Source: an uncultured bacterium (lineage in GTDB: Bacteria > Verrucomicrobiota > Kiritimatiellia > CAIVKH01). Taken from it: a stretch of 64,000 nucleotides of DNA. The notes beneath the pieces are model-generated. The model ran no database searches, was not told where the DNA came from, and was given only the letters and a program-made list of their open reading frames with translations. Within the stretch, counting starts at the first letter, position 1, and every line of letters begins with the position of its first letter. The position numbers were made by a program, and so were the translations under genes. Positions 45,851 to 54,519 of this stretch are shown here, piece after piece. Location of the stretch: NCBI GenBank assembly GCA_903906425.1, contig CAIVKH010000002.1:26290-90289 (forward strand), written 5' to 3'.

Positions 45851-46636
45851 TCATCTCCGGATGTTACTCACCAGACTAATGACATAGTCCCGCAGCGCCT
45901 CGCACTCCGCCTTGGTCGGCGGGTCGCTGAACTCCAGGCTCAGGTCCGGCAGACTTACCGGATTGCGCGCCGTGTCGTTGCGGATGGGATGCACCGTCTG
46001 GTCGCCGGCGCGCCAGCTCATGAGATCGCCATCCTGCGCCGTCGGCGCGCCCATCCCATCGGTCACGCCGCCAAAATCCAACCGCGGCGCGCATTGGTCC
46101 GCGCCCGACCGGCGGCAGACGAGCCGCAGCAACGGACCGCAACCGTCGTCGCTCGCAGACAGGACTGCGGCGGCCTCACCGCTCCCGGAATCGCGCAGGG
46201 TGTCGAACTTCAGCATCTGCAGGCCAAGGAAGACCGTGTTGTTGAAGAAGACCGGATCGTTAAACGGGCCGCTGCCGCCGTCGGAACCCCGAGGCCCCGT
46301 GATCGAAAGCAGCCGCCAGTTGATGATGTCCGGGTCCGGCGAACTGCCGCTCAGCCCGTCCGCAAAGCACACATAGAGCTGCCCGCCATAGGCCACAAGA
46401 TCCCCGCGGTTATAGGTCAACGCGCCATCCCAGTCCCCGCGCACATTCAGCCCCCGCCCGTCCGCGCCCGCCGGCCCCTGCCCGCCGACGCTGCCCGGAT
46501 CACCCTTATCCCCCTTCGGCCCCTGCGCGCCGCCCGGCACCGCATCAATGAGGCTCTTCAACCCGGTGAACTGCTCGCGAAACTTCGCCGCCGCCGCGTG
46601 GGCGTGATCGGCCGGCCATGCTGGATCGTAACTCAT
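45851..46636 (-). CDS. Collagen-like repeat protein
   Basis: The 261-residue protein carries a short collagen-type Gly-X-Y stretch near residues 36-62 (GPKGDKGDPG, GQGPAGADGRG), followed by a segment GDWDGALTYNRGDLVAYGGQLYVC that resembles a chitin-binding/tail-fibre module, then a beta-rich region and a helical C-terminus. Such combinations occur in phage tail fibres and bacterial surface proteins. There is no signal peptide, which favours a phage-like or cytoplasm-assembled structure. An AGGAG box precedes the ATG. Confidence 0.75.
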   Translation of the reverse strand: MSYDPAWPADHAHAAAAKFREQFTGLKSLIDAVPGGAQGPKGDKGDPGSVGGQGPAGADGRGLNVRGDWDGALTYNRGDLVAYGGQLYVCFADGLSGSSPDPDIINWRLLSITGPRGSDGGSGPFNDPVFFNNTVFLGLQMLKFDTLRDSGSGEAAAVLSASDDGCGPLLRLVCRRSGADQCAPRLDFGGVTDGMGAPTAQDGDLMSWRAGDQTVHPIRNDTARNPVSLPDLSLEFSDPPTKAECEALRDYVISLVSNIRR

Positions 46637-46747
46637 CGCTCATCTCCTGTTCTTACTTATTTCTGCTTTCCGCCCCCGGTCCTCTCCGATGACTTTCTTA
46701 TCCTTGTTCATCTGCGTGCATCTCAAGCTGGTTTCTTTGATGGCCGG

Positions 46748-49051
46748 TCACGGCGCCGGGAAATATTTGCGGTTGATCTGGAATTGCGGCAGCACCGGCG
46801 CCGCCTGGCTCCAGCCCCAATTCTGCGCAATCATCCCGCCGCCGCTCTTGAGCACATTCCATTGCCCGCCGGCCGGGTAATAGGTCGCCATGTCCGCCCT
46901 GCCGTCGCCATCGTAATCTGCGGGAACCGGCGCGGCCTGACTCCAGCCCCAGCTTTGCTGTGTAAGTCCGCCGTCGCTGCTGCGGCGGATGGACCACTGG
47001 CCCGATGCCGGAACATAGGTGGCAATGTCCGCCTTGCCGTCGCCGTCGTAGTCCGCGGGGACAGGCATGGCCTGATTCCAGCCCCAGTTGATTTGCAGAA
47101 GCTGGCCGTTGGCGCTTTGCAGGATGTTCCATTGCCCGGTGGAAGGAACATAGGTGGCAATGTCCGCCTTGCCATCGCCGTCGTAATCGGCGGGAACAGG
47201 GATGGCCTTGCTCCAGCCCCACTGCTGTTGGACCATCCCGCCGTCGCTGCTCCGGAGGATATACCACATGCCCACCGGCGGATCATAGACGGCGATGTCC
47301 GCCCTGCCGTCTCCGTCATAGTCGGCGGGAACCGGAAGTGTCCGGAAATAACCCCAGTTCCTTGCCGTGAAGGTTCCGTTCGAGCTTTGCTTGATGAACC
47401 AGTTGCCCGTCGGCGGATCGAAGATCGCATAATCCACCTTGCCATCCCCGTCATAGTCCGCGGCCACCGGGATGTCCGGCGAATAGCCGAGCTGGACTGC
47501 GGCGGAACCGCCGGAACTCTTCAGCACGTTCCAGGCACCGCCGGCAGGATAGAACGTCGCTATGTCCGCCTTTGCGTCACCCTCGAAGTCGCCCTGCACG
47601 GCGGCGACAAAGCCGGTGATCACGAAGTTGGCCGTATAAGTCATATCATTGGTGGGCAGCACCACCGTGCGAACGCTGTTGGTATCCCCATCCGCCCAGC
47701 CGGTGAACGCCCATCCGCGATGCGCCACCGCGCTGATCATCTGCGTCGAACCACCAACAAATGTGCCGCCGTCAGAAAGAAAGCCGCCCCGACGAGGATT
47801 GCTTTGCAGACTCATGGAGACCAAGTGCAATGAATAGATGATCCCGCAGCCGTTGGAGCCTCCCAATCGATTCATGCCATAAAGAGTCCGATTTGAGGCT
47901 GCAATGCAACCCACCGGCCAACTCCCATCCGAAAGTTCACCAAATGATCTGATGGCCCTGTAATTGTTGAGTTGGGTGTCAATTGCATAAATGAGACCAC
48001 CACCGACCGCGCTCGCTCCATTCGTGAAAGAGCCGCCATATGATGTCTGCCCAACTAATGTGGAATTCCAAACAAGAAGAGATCCAACAGGATTGTAGCC
48101 GTCAGGACTGCCCATGAAGGTGTGCAACAACTCAAATCCAGTTCCATCTCTATTGATGGAATACACTGTGCCCTTGCCAGCTTGTTGTCCCAATGCCATG
48201 CCAAATAGACGCGAACCAGCAGATGTAAGGGACTCGACCGGATATGAGCTGCCATCCACACTTCCGAAGCTATAGACAATTTCGTACCCATCTCCATCGA
48301 GATTGATTTTGTAAAGTGTACCTCTTCCAAATGCTCCGCCGTTTCCCGTAACACCATATAAGAAGGTACTGCAGGGTAAAAGAGAGCCTGCTGGGAAAAG
48401 GCCATCTTCCTTCACATCCGAGAAATTGTGAAGCACTGAGTACCCTGTTCCATCCGTATTCATCTTGAAGATTGAGCCGTCGAAACGAGTCCCTCCACCA
48501 GCACATACTCCATATAAACTTGAGTTCTTTATCACCATAGCATATGGGAACCTGCCATCATAAAGTTTCTGCCCGAATTCGTGCATAATTCTATATTCTG
48601 ATCCGTCAACTGAGATCCTAAATAAAGTACCATGATCGTCCGTCCCGCCGGTTGCGGTGGATCCATAGAGATATGAACCCTCTGAAACCAGCGCCGCCTC
48701 CGGAAAAGAACCGTCACTGACACCCCCGGCAAAACTGTGAAGAATGGAAAAGCGTGAGCCGTCAACACCGATGGTGAATATAGAACCACGATCGAAGGCC
48801 CCGCCACCAGTTGTTATGCCAAAGAGGTTCGTCTCGCCAAGAATCAGCGGCGCTGACGGTCCACACCCATCTTGTACTGGGCCGGCGAAACTGCGCAGAT
48901 TCGCATACTGGGCATTACACATAGGGCAGATGACAAGCAGCGCAATCAAGCCACTTACAAAGCAGTTCAATGCGTAATTTCGTAAAAACGTTTTAGCAAC
49001 TGCGCTGACCACGATTGCTCTTACCGCGAGTAATTCACGGTGTGTACCCAT
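46748..49051 (-). CDS. Secreted GloVer-repeat plus FG-GAP/VCBS-repeat protein
   Basis: The 767-residue protein has a signal-like hydrophobic segment (about 27-45, ending CNAQ). Residues about 48-420 are GloVer repeats (FAGG..DG..P...L...G..LYG..GGG pattern). A short Listeria-Bacteroides-type repeat (HRGWAFTGWADGDT) follows, and the C-terminal third has seven FG-GAP-like repeats (VPADYDGDGKADIATY) with calcium-binding Asp clusters. The ATG at 49051 is chosen because the frame farther upstream lies in duplicated transposase-end sequence. By eye the N-terminal half is clearly less GC-rich than the C-terminal half, a sign of mosaic origin. Confidence 0.8.
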   Translation of the reverse strand: MGTHRELLAVRAIVVSAVAKTFLRNYALNCFVSGLIALLVICPMCNAQYANLRSFAGPVQDGCGPSAPLILGETNLFGITTGGGAFDRGSIFTIGVDGSRFSILHSFAGGVSDGSFPEAALVSEGSYLYGSTATGGTDDHGTLFRISVDGSEYRIMHEFGQKLYDGRFPYAMVIKNSSLYGVCAGGGTRFDGSIFKMNTDGTGYSVLHNFSDVKEDGLFPAGSLLPCSTFLYGVTGNGGAFGRGTLYKINLDGDGYEIVYSFGSVDGSSYPVESLTSAGSRLFGMALGQQAGKGTVYSINRDGTGFELLHTFMGSPDGYNPVGSLLVWNSTLVGQTSYGGSFTNGASAVGGGLIYAIDTQLNNYRAIRSFGELSDGSWPVGCIAASNRTLYGMNRLGGSNGCGIIYSLHLVSMSLQSNPRRGGFLSDGGTFVGGSTQMISAVAHRGWAFTGWADGDTNSVRTVVLPTNDMTYTANFVITGFVAAVQGDFEGDAKADIATFYPAGGAWNVLKSSGGSAAVQLGYSPDIPVAADYDGDGKVDYAIFDPPTGNWFIKQSSNGTFTARNWGYFRTLPVPADYDGDGRADIAVYDPPVGMWYILRSSDGGMVQQQWGWSKAIPVPADYDGDGKADIATYVPSTGQWNILQSANGQLLQINWGWNQAMPVPADYDGDGKADIATYVPASGQWSIRRSSDGGLTQQSWGWSQAAPVPADYDGDGRADMATYYPAGGQWNVLKSGGGMIAQNWGWSQAAPVLPQFQINRKYFPAP

Positions 49052-49093
49052 AACATTGCCCAAGCGGCCTCCACAACGAGTTGCTGTATGAGT

Positions 49094-49325
49094 TGAGAGA
49101 ATGGGGTCAGGCATTAAGTTAGCAGTTAATAGTCTCATCAAGTGAGAGAATGGGGTCAGGCATTAAGTTAGCAGTTAATAGTCTCATCAAGGGCTCCTTT
49201 AATCTTATCCTCGATTTCTTTCCAAGCTGTATTAGTGAATGGGGTCAGGCATTAAGTTAGCAGTTAATGGTCTCATCAAGAGCTCCTTTGATCTTATCCT
49301 CGATTTCTTTCCAAGCTGCATTGGC
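49094..49325. repeat. Tandem duplications of the transposase 3' end
   Basis: Three copies of a segment starting GAATGGGGTCAGGCATTAAG occur. The first two units (49094-49142 and 49143-49191) repeat with a 49-bp period. The second, longer copy (49148-49236, 89 bp) duplicates the sequence that also forms the true end of the RAYT gene (49237-49325), with few differences. So partial copies of the last transposase codons and its downstream flank were duplicated next to the gene. Confidence 0.9.
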
Positions 49326-50273
49326 GTTTGTCTGGCGATTCCATAAGGCTATCTGCTGACTTACCGCAGAGCCGCTGCCAAGACATAGCTCGTCGGCAAT
49401 GTTCCGCTGGTTCATTCCGGCATAGCGGTGCAAAGCCCACGCGGCGGCAGAGCGTAAGGGTGAGTTGCGCCGTCGCTCGCGAAAGGCAGCGGCGTCCACG
49501 CCCAGAAGCGCCGCGAGCTTCTGCAACACGAACGTGACCGGCAGCGGGCCGGCATGCCGCCGCAGTGCGACATCTTCCCGCCGCTTTGTCTTTCCTGCGG
49601 CGCGCTGATGCAACGTGCGCGCATTTGTTTCAAACTCTGGCGAGCCGATGCTCAGGGCGGCATGAGCATACAGGGTGCTGAAATCACTATCATTTTGGGC
49701 AAGGCCCGCCTCGACGAAGGCGGCATAACCCGCGCGGTCCTTGAGGCCGAGATTTTCCATCTGCGCCAGGATCGGGCCTTCGTCCACGAACGGCCATTGT
49801 TCAGCCAGCCCGGCATAGCCGCGATAGGTGCTCCAGTCGTATTGGCGCAAGGCGGCCGCACGGTCCTGTACGGAACATTTTTGCCATGACGCTGTGCAGA
49901 CCGGATTGAGATGGATGTACCGGCTCAGCCGCATCAGGTAGTTGTCGCCTTCCACCAGCTGCGCCCTGTAGCGCCCCTGCGTCAGGTGGCCGCTGCGTCT
50001 GTGCCGCCGGTTGAAATGGACGCTGTATCCGGTGAGCAATCTTCCCATGAAGGCGCTCAGATTCCCGCGGGGTGTTTCCATCAGCATGTGTACGTGATTG
50101 CTCATCAAACAAACCAGATACATTCGGACCGTAAAACTCTCCACAGAATCTGCAAGGCGGTCGAGGAACCACTGCCTGTCGTCGTCATCCCGAAAAATGT
50201 CGTGCCGCTCATTGCCCCGAAACATGACGTGATGGATGGCACCCGGAAACGAAAGTCGCAATTTTCTCGCCAT
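49257..50273 (-). CDS. REP-associated tyrosine transposase (RAYT, Y1/HUH type)
   Basis: The 338-residue protein opens MARKLRLSFPGAIHHVMFRGNERHDIF, has the HUH motif in SNHVHML (residues about 58-64) and the catalytic tyrosine region GYSVHFNRRHRRSGHLTQGRY, as in TnpA-REP enzymes. The C-terminal third (about 230-338) resembles the DnaA-like helix-turn-helix found in some RAYTs (RNSPLRSAAAWALHRY, NIADELCLGSGSAVSQQ). RAYTs move or spread short palindromic (REP) DNA. The gene is complete, its 3' end is tandemly duplicated, and a degraded TTCCAAT palindrome lies 2 bp upstream of its start. Confidence 0.92.
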   Translation of the reverse strand: MARKLRLSFPGAIHHVMFRGNERHDIFRDDDDRQWFLDRLADSVESFTVRMYLVCLMSNHVHMLMETPRGNLSAFMGRLLTGYSVHFNRRHRRSGHLTQGRYRAQLVEGDNYLMRLSRYIHLNPVCTASWQKCSVQDRAAALRQYDWSTYRGYAGLAEQWPFVDEGPILAQMENLGLKDRAGYAAFVEAGLAQNDSDFSTLYAHAALSIGSPEFETNARTLHQRAAGKTKRREDVALRRHAGPLPVTFVLQKLAALLGVDAAAFRERRRNSPLRSAAAWALHRYAGMNQRNIADELCLGSGSAVSQQIALWNRQTNANAAWKEIEDKIKGALDETINC

Positions 50274-50274
50274 G

Positions 50275-50288
50275 TTCCAATCATGGAA
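50275..50288. repeat. Degraded TTCCAAT palindrome next to RAYT gene
   Basis: TTCCAATCATGGAA equals the dispersed palindrome with one T deleted. It ends two bases before the transposase ATG and supplies the GGAA in the ribosome-binding position. No partner copy 32 bp away was found. Confidence 0.6.
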
Positions 50289-50524
50289 ACTTCCCCGTCA
50301 TGCGTCAATCGCCGGCTGCTTTGCTGATGGCTGCCGCCGTTTCCTCGTGCCGCAGCCTCCGCATTGGTTTTGTCTGTTGCCTTCATCAGGATTCTTCGGG
50401 TGCTGTTTCTTTTCATCCCGCCAATTTCCGGTTGCGCGCGCACTTTGGTCCTGGCGGAAAGGCGATGTCAGCAAAATTGGTTTCACGCGGCGTGAATTGA
50501 AAGGAATTGACTTGGCGGTGAGTT

Positions 50525-50788
50525 TTACATTGCGCAATCGCATTTCCCGCAGTGGTGGTGCAGGCAGATCATTTCGCAAAGGGGGATGCGGGTGTATTCA
50601 CTGACGTCCTTCATTTGCGCGAGCGTCGGGCAGCGTTTGCCGCTTCGCCACAGGCTGATGGTGCTTTCGGTCTGGCCCAATTCGGCGGCCACATCCCTGC
50701 TCTTCCGACCGCAGTTGCGCAGCCACTCGTCGAATCGGATGGCGAATGCGCAGGGCGCGTTGCACGGCATGCTGGGTTTTCCTTTCAT
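50525..50788 (-). CDS. Small XRE-like helix-turn-helix protein with Cys/His-rich tail
   Basis: The 87-residue protein has a helix-turn-helix core SRDVAAELGQTESTISLWRSGKR (about residues 30-52), the Cro/XRE layout. Its last 16 residues (LCEMICLHHHCGKCDCAM) contain five Cys and three His, an arrangement suited to binding a metal. It could be a metal-responsive repressor or a mobile-element regulator. A GAAGG box precedes the ATG. It lies upstream of the RAYT gene on the same strand but separated by 250 bp without a recognisable gene. Confidence 0.75.
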   Translation of the reverse strand: MKGKPSMPCNAPCAFAIRFDEWLRNCGRKSRDVAAELGQTESTISLWRSGKRCPTLAQMKDVSEYTRIPLCEMICLHHHCGKCDCAM

Positions 50789-50938
50789 GACCTTCTTTCT
50801 CCTATTTTGAAAACAAAGGCGGTGTGCCTGCGGATGGCAGGCTGGCATTCGATGAAATGATGATACGCCCCCGAAGGCGGGGTGCCCGGCGGGCGGAAGG
50901 ACGTTCGGCTCCACCCTAAAGGGTGGACACCCTGCGCG

Positions 50939-51001
50939 ACGAGAAACGAGAAACGAGGGACGAGGGACGAGGGACGAGGGACGAGGGACGAGGGACGAGG
51001 G
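50939..51001. repeat. 7-bp satellite, nine units
   Basis: Two ACGAGAA units are followed by seven ACGAGGG units, uninterrupted. Such perfect short tandem arrays change copy number by slippage. Because the unit is 7 bp, no frame is favoured and the DNA is read as repeated DEGRGTR-type peptides only artificially. Confidence 0.95.
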
Positions 51002-51345
51002 AAATTTTTTTGGCGGCGCGCGTGTTGTCAAGCGCGCGTGCAATTTTTCCAAGCGAGTGCCGTGGCGCGCATGAACGGCGGGAAGATCCAGAGTTTCTCC
51101 GTAACGCACGCATGCTCTTCGAATGAATCGTCAACCACTTCACGGCGCGATCTCACTCCATCACTTCCGGCGGCGGGAATTCCCCTCGAGACCCGCCGGC
51201 GTCATTTCCTGACCGCGCCCCCTTCGGGAACGTTCCCGAACGCGGTCATCGGGGTGCGTTATCGCACGGCATGGCCGACGCTTCAATTTTTTTTGGGAGC
51301 CGGCGAAATCAGTTTTGCACGCGGCCGGCCGCGGTGGCGGCGGCT

Positions 51346-51392
51346 CTCCAATGATTGGAAGTTTGCGCGGCGCGAGTTTCCAATGATTGGAA
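51346..51392. repeat. TTCCAATSATTGGAA repeat pair
   Basis: Copies start at 51346 (one mismatch, CTCC) and 51378 (perfect), 32 bp apart, about 110 bp upstream of the second URO-D-family gene. Confidence 0.95.
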
Positions 51393-51499
51393 ATTTTTGC
51401 GGCCGCGCGGTCCGGCTGCGTCCTTGTTCTTGCACGGGCGGCGGCGGGGGGAGTATCAAACGGGGCGGGTTGCCCGCAATTTTTTCAGGAGGCCCTGCG

Positions 51500-52942
51500 A
51501 TGAGTGCGAACATGGAACAGCGATATCAGGAAAGAATGCGGCGCTATGTGACGGCGCTGCGCAACGGCAAGCCCGACATGATTCCGATCCGGCCGTTCGT
51601 CGCGGAATTCACGGCGAAATATGCGGGGTTCACAAACCAGGAGGTGACGCACGATTTCCAGAAGGCGTTCGTCGCGGCGCGCAAGTGCGCGGCGGATTTC
51701 GACTGGGACGCGGTCGTCGCGAACATGGTTTATGTGTGGACCGGATTGTCGCAGGCAATCGGTTTGAAATATTACGGCATCCCCGGAATCGACGTGCCGG
51801 CGACAAGCGGATTCCAGTATCGCGAGCCGGACGAAGAAAACGCGTTCATGAAGGAAGACGAGTACGACGAACTCATCGCCGATCCGACCGCCTTTCTTTA
51901 CAACGTCTGGCTGCCGCGCGTCTCCGAATATGTCAGTCCGATGGGGCAGCCGACTTCGTATCGCAACAATCTCGCGCTCGTGAAGGGCGGCATGGCGATG
52001 TTGAATTATTTCATGGCGTTCGGCCCGCAATGCCAGCGGCTGCGCGAAGAGAGCGGCACGGTCTCTGCTATCGCGGGAATTTTCAAAGCGCCGTTCGACA
52101 TCCTCGCCGACAAGCTGCGCGGCTATATCGGCCTTACGATGGATATGATGACGCAGCCGGAGAAGGTTTTGAAGGCGTGCGAGGCGCTGATGCCGCATTT
52201 GTACCACTGTGCGCTCACGTCGTCTGACGCGAACAAGCAGGTGCCGATCGGTTACTGGATGCACCGCGGCTGCCTGCCGTTCGTCTCTGCCGGCCAGTTC
52301 GAATCGCATTACTGGCCGACCGTGAAACCGATTATCGAGGAGCTTTGGAAAAACGGACATCAAACGATGTTCTATGCCGAAGGCAACTGGGGGCCGCATC
52401 TCGACCACTTCCGCGAACTGCCGGATGCGAGCATCGTCTATCACGTGGATCGCGGCGACATCTTCGAAACGCACAAGAAGCTCGGCCACAAATTCTGCCT
52501 CAGCGGCGGCATTTCAAATTATGTCCTCGGCTACAGCACACCCGACGATGTTCGCGCCACCTGCAAAAAAGTCATCGATGGCGTCGCGCGCGATGGCGGC
52601 TACATCATGGACGCCAGCGCGATCATGCAGGACGACACGAAGATCGAGAACATGAAGGCTCTGACCGATTTCACCCGCGAATACGGGGTCTATTCGCAGG
52701 GTATTTCCGTGCCGCCCGATCCGCTGCAAGTTTCACCCGCGTCTGGCGCAAAATTCCCGCCCGGCTACGGAATGGCCGGTCGTGCCGTCCCGCGCGTGCG
52801 CGGCGGCGTCTGCCTGCCGTGGGAAGAAAAAGTCAGAGGGCTTCCGCCGATCACGGGCGACAAGGACCTGATGCGTCGGATTTGGGAAGAAGTGGACGGG
52901 CTCGGCAACATGTTCATCTGGCAGTGCCTGCTTTCTTTCTGA
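51500..52942 (+). CDS. Uroporphyrinogen decarboxylase-family protein (second copy)
   Basis: The 480-residue protein has the URO-D fold pattern: RRYVTALRNGKPDMIPIRPFVAE at the start, GMAMLNYFMAFGP in the middle, FYAEGNWGPHLDHFRELP (the position of the HxCG segment in relatives) and YGVYSQGISVPP near the end. The HxCG cysteine is absent, so it differs from the first URO-D-like protein in this window. It is longer than HemE. It may be a corrinoid-linked methyltransferase or an unassigned relative. An AGGAGG box supports the ATG at 51500. A malate dehydrogenase-like gene follows on the same strand. Confidence 0.72.
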   Translation: MSANMEQRYQERMRRYVTALRNGKPDMIPIRPFVAEFTAKYAGFTNQEVTHDFQKAFVAARKCAADFDWDAVVANMVYVWTGLSQAIGLKYYGIPGIDVPATSGFQYREPDEENAFMKEDEYDELIADPTAFLYNVWLPRVSEYVSPMGQPTSYRNNLALVKGGMAMLNYFMAFGPQCQRLREESGTVSAIAGIFKAPFDILADKLRGYIGLTMDMMTQPEKVLKACEALMPHLYHCALTSSDANKQVPIGYWMHRGCLPFVSAGQFESHYWPTVKPIIEELWKNGHQTMFYAEGNWGPHLDHFRELPDASIVYHVDRGDIFETHKKLGHKFCLSGGISNYVLGYSTPDDVRATCKKVIDGVARDGGYIMDASAIMQDDTKIENMKALTDFTREYGVYSQGISVPPDPLQVSPASGAKFPPGYGMAGRAVPRVRGGVCLPWEEKVRGLPPITGDKDLMRRIWEEVDGLGNMFIWQCLLSF

Positions 52943-53058
52943 ACTCGTGTTGTTCTGACTGAACGCAGAAAGCCGTATCCTACGTTGTAGGATTGCGAAC
53001 TTGCATCCTGTCCCGGCCCGCCTAAATTACGCGGCAATTCATTTTGTCAGGAGAAAAG

Positions 53059-54063
53059 ATGAAATACATTTGCGAAGACAAACTCGTTTTGCTGGGCGCC
53101 GCGGGCGCGATCGGCTCTAACATGGCCCAGAGCGCGCTGACGCTGAGGCTCACGCCGAATGTCTGCCTTTATGATCCGTTTGAAAAAGGCCTCAGGGGCG
53201 CGGCGGAAGAGATTTATCACTGCGCGTTTCCCGGCGCGAACGTGACGTGGACGACGAACATCGCCGAGGCGCTCACGGGCGCGAAATATCTCGTTTCATC
53301 CGGCGGTGCGCCACGCAAGGAAGGCATGACGCGCGAGGATTTGCTCAAGGGCAACTGCCAGATCGCGGAACAGCTCGGCAAGGACGTCCGCCAGTATTGC
53401 CCCGACCTGAAATTCTGCGGCGTCATTTTCAATCCGGCTGATATCACCGGCCTGACCGTGCTCGTGCATTCTGGTTTGCATCCGTCGAAACTCGGCACGC
53501 TCGCCGCGCTCGACAGCACGCGCCTGCAGACCGCGCTCGCGCAGCACTTCAAAGTTCCGCAGGATCAGGTGAAAAATTGCCGCACGTACGGCGGCCACGG
53601 CGAGCAGATGGCCGTCTTTGCCAGCACCGCAAAAGTCGGACGCACGCTGCTCACGAATTTGATCGGCACAGAAAAACTCACGAACGAACAGTGGGCCGCA
53701 ATTCGCGAACACGTCCGCCTCGGCGGAAAGAAAGTCATCGAGCTTCGCGGTCGCAGTTCATTCCAAAGTCCGTCGCACCAGACGCTGCTCACCGTCAAGG
53801 CGATCATGGATGGCAAAGGCTACGACTGGCCCGTCGGCGTTTATGTTGATTCGCCGGAAAACGGATTCGCGAACATCATGATGGCGATGGAAACGACGGT
53901 GACGACGGAAGGAATTTCGTGGGCGATGCCGAAAGGCACCGAACAGGAGCTCGCCGATTTGCGCACTTCGTACGGACATCTCGTCAAGCTGCGCGACGAA
54001 GTCATCGGCATGGGAATTCTTCCGCCGATCAGCGAGTGGAAGAAGATCAATCCCAACTTGTGA
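53059..54063 (+). CDS. mdh: Malate dehydrogenase (LDH/MDH family)
   Basis: The 334-residue NAD-dependent dehydrogenase has the dinucleotide loop GAAGAIGS (13-20), the substrate Arg86 in GGAPRKEG, and the catalytic His180 in YGGHGEQM. It converts malate and oxaloacetate in central metabolism; the sequence diverges from classical MDH, so a related hydroxyacid dehydrogenase is possible. The ATG at 53059 follows an AGGAGA box; an in-frame ATG five codons earlier overlaps that box and is unlikely. An intrinsic terminator facing the opposite strand lies after the stop. Confidence 0.82.
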   Translation: MKYICEDKLVLLGAAGAIGSNMAQSALTLRLTPNVCLYDPFEKGLRGAAEEIYHCAFPGANVTWTTNIAEALTGAKYLVSSGGAPRKEGMTREDLLKGNCQIAEQLGKDVRQYCPDLKFCGVIFNPADITGLTVLVHSGLHPSKLGTLAALDSTRLQTALAQHFKVPQDQVKNCRTYGGHGEQMAVFASTAKVGRTLLTNLIGTEKLTNEQWAAIREHVRLGGKKVIELRGRSSFQSPSHQTLLTVKAIMDGKGYDWPVGVYVDSPENGFANIMMAMETTVTTEGISWAMPKGTEQELADLRTSYGHLVKLRDEVIGMGILPPISEWKKINPNL

Positions 54064-54103
54064 CGCGGCCGGCCACGTGACCGGATTTCGCGATGATCAA
54101 AAA

Positions 54104-54130
54104 AAACGGCGGGCAGAAAGCCCGCCGTTT
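54104..54130 (-). terminator. Rho-independent terminator of the small secreted-protein gene
   Basis: An 11-bp perfect stem (AAACGGCGGGC/GCCCGCCGTTT) with a 5-base loop is followed, on the minus strand, by a run of eight T residues. It therefore ends transcription of the gene at 54160-54519. On the plus strand the T-run is short, so it may only partly act on the malate dehydrogenase transcript. Confidence 0.88.
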
Positions 54131-54159
54131 CCATAATGTTTGTCTATTCTATCGCGGTC

Positions 54160-54519
54160 CTATTTGGCTTCCTCGATGGAACTGACATACAGGGTCTTCT
54201 TGCCGTCTTTGTCTTTCGTCGTGCCGGTGGCCTTGACGTTCTTGCCGTCGAGCGTCGTGACCACGTCGCCCGCCACAGCTCTGCCGATGAGCATGTAGGT
54301 CGCGCCGGTGCTGTCGGTCAGTTCGAGATGCTTCTTGGTCGCATCCGTCTTGTTCGCGACAGCCTTGACCGCACCCGTGAGGGTTGTCTGGGCCTTCTTT
54401 TCGGCCGCAACTTCCTTCTTCGCGCCTTCTTTCTTTTCTGCCTGCGCCGTGACGGCTGTGAAGCACACGCCTGCACAAACCAGCGCCGCGACGAGCAACC
54501 TTCCGAACATGTTCTTCAT
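54160..54519 (-). CDS. Small secreted protein, possible OB-fold
   Basis: The 119-residue protein has a signal peptide (1-27, cleavage after AQA), a Lys/Glu/Ala-rich linker and a C-terminal beta domain with alternating strands (TTLTGAVKAVANK, KHLELTDSTGATYMLIG, KNVKATGTTKDKDGKKTLYVSSIEEA). The strand pattern resembles small OB-fold secreted proteins of the YgiW/BOF type that bind ligands. An AGAGGA box precedes the ATG and a strong terminator follows. Function is unknown. Confidence 0.8.
   Translation of the reverse strand: MKNMFGRLLVAALVCAGVCFTAVTAQAEKKEGAKKEVAAEKKAQTTLTGAVKAVANKTDATKKHLELTDSTGATYMLIGRAVAGDVVTTLDGKNVKATGTTKDKDGKKTLYVSSIEEAK

Larger units (their letters stand above)
50789..51499. 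other. Gene-free composite region of dispersed repeats
   Basis: This 711-bp divergent gap between the HTH gene and the second URO-D-family gene contains no supported gene. It holds a small hairpin (CCACCC-TAAA-GGGTGG at 50911-50926), a nine-unit 7-bp satellite (50939-51001) and a palindromic repeat pair (51346-51392). The frame of the downstream gene is open through much of it, so longer predicted starts are likely wrong. Nothing else was recognised. Confidence 0.75.

Noticed and set aside
45617..47833. Plus-strand 738-codon open frame
   Set aside because: It crosses the inverted-repeat element and lies antisense to the collagen-like and GloVer/FG-GAP genes, with no domain and no ribosome-binding site.
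50298..50579. Possible minus-strand gene between the HTH and RAYT genes
   Set aside because: The 93-residue product is Arg/Gln/Pro-rich with no motif or ribosome-binding site, and it overlaps the end of the HTH gene.
50882..51499. N-terminal extension of the second URO-D-family gene
   Set aside because: It runs through the 7-bp satellite and a repeat pair. The AGGAGG box before the ATG at 51500 and the family N-terminus fix the start.
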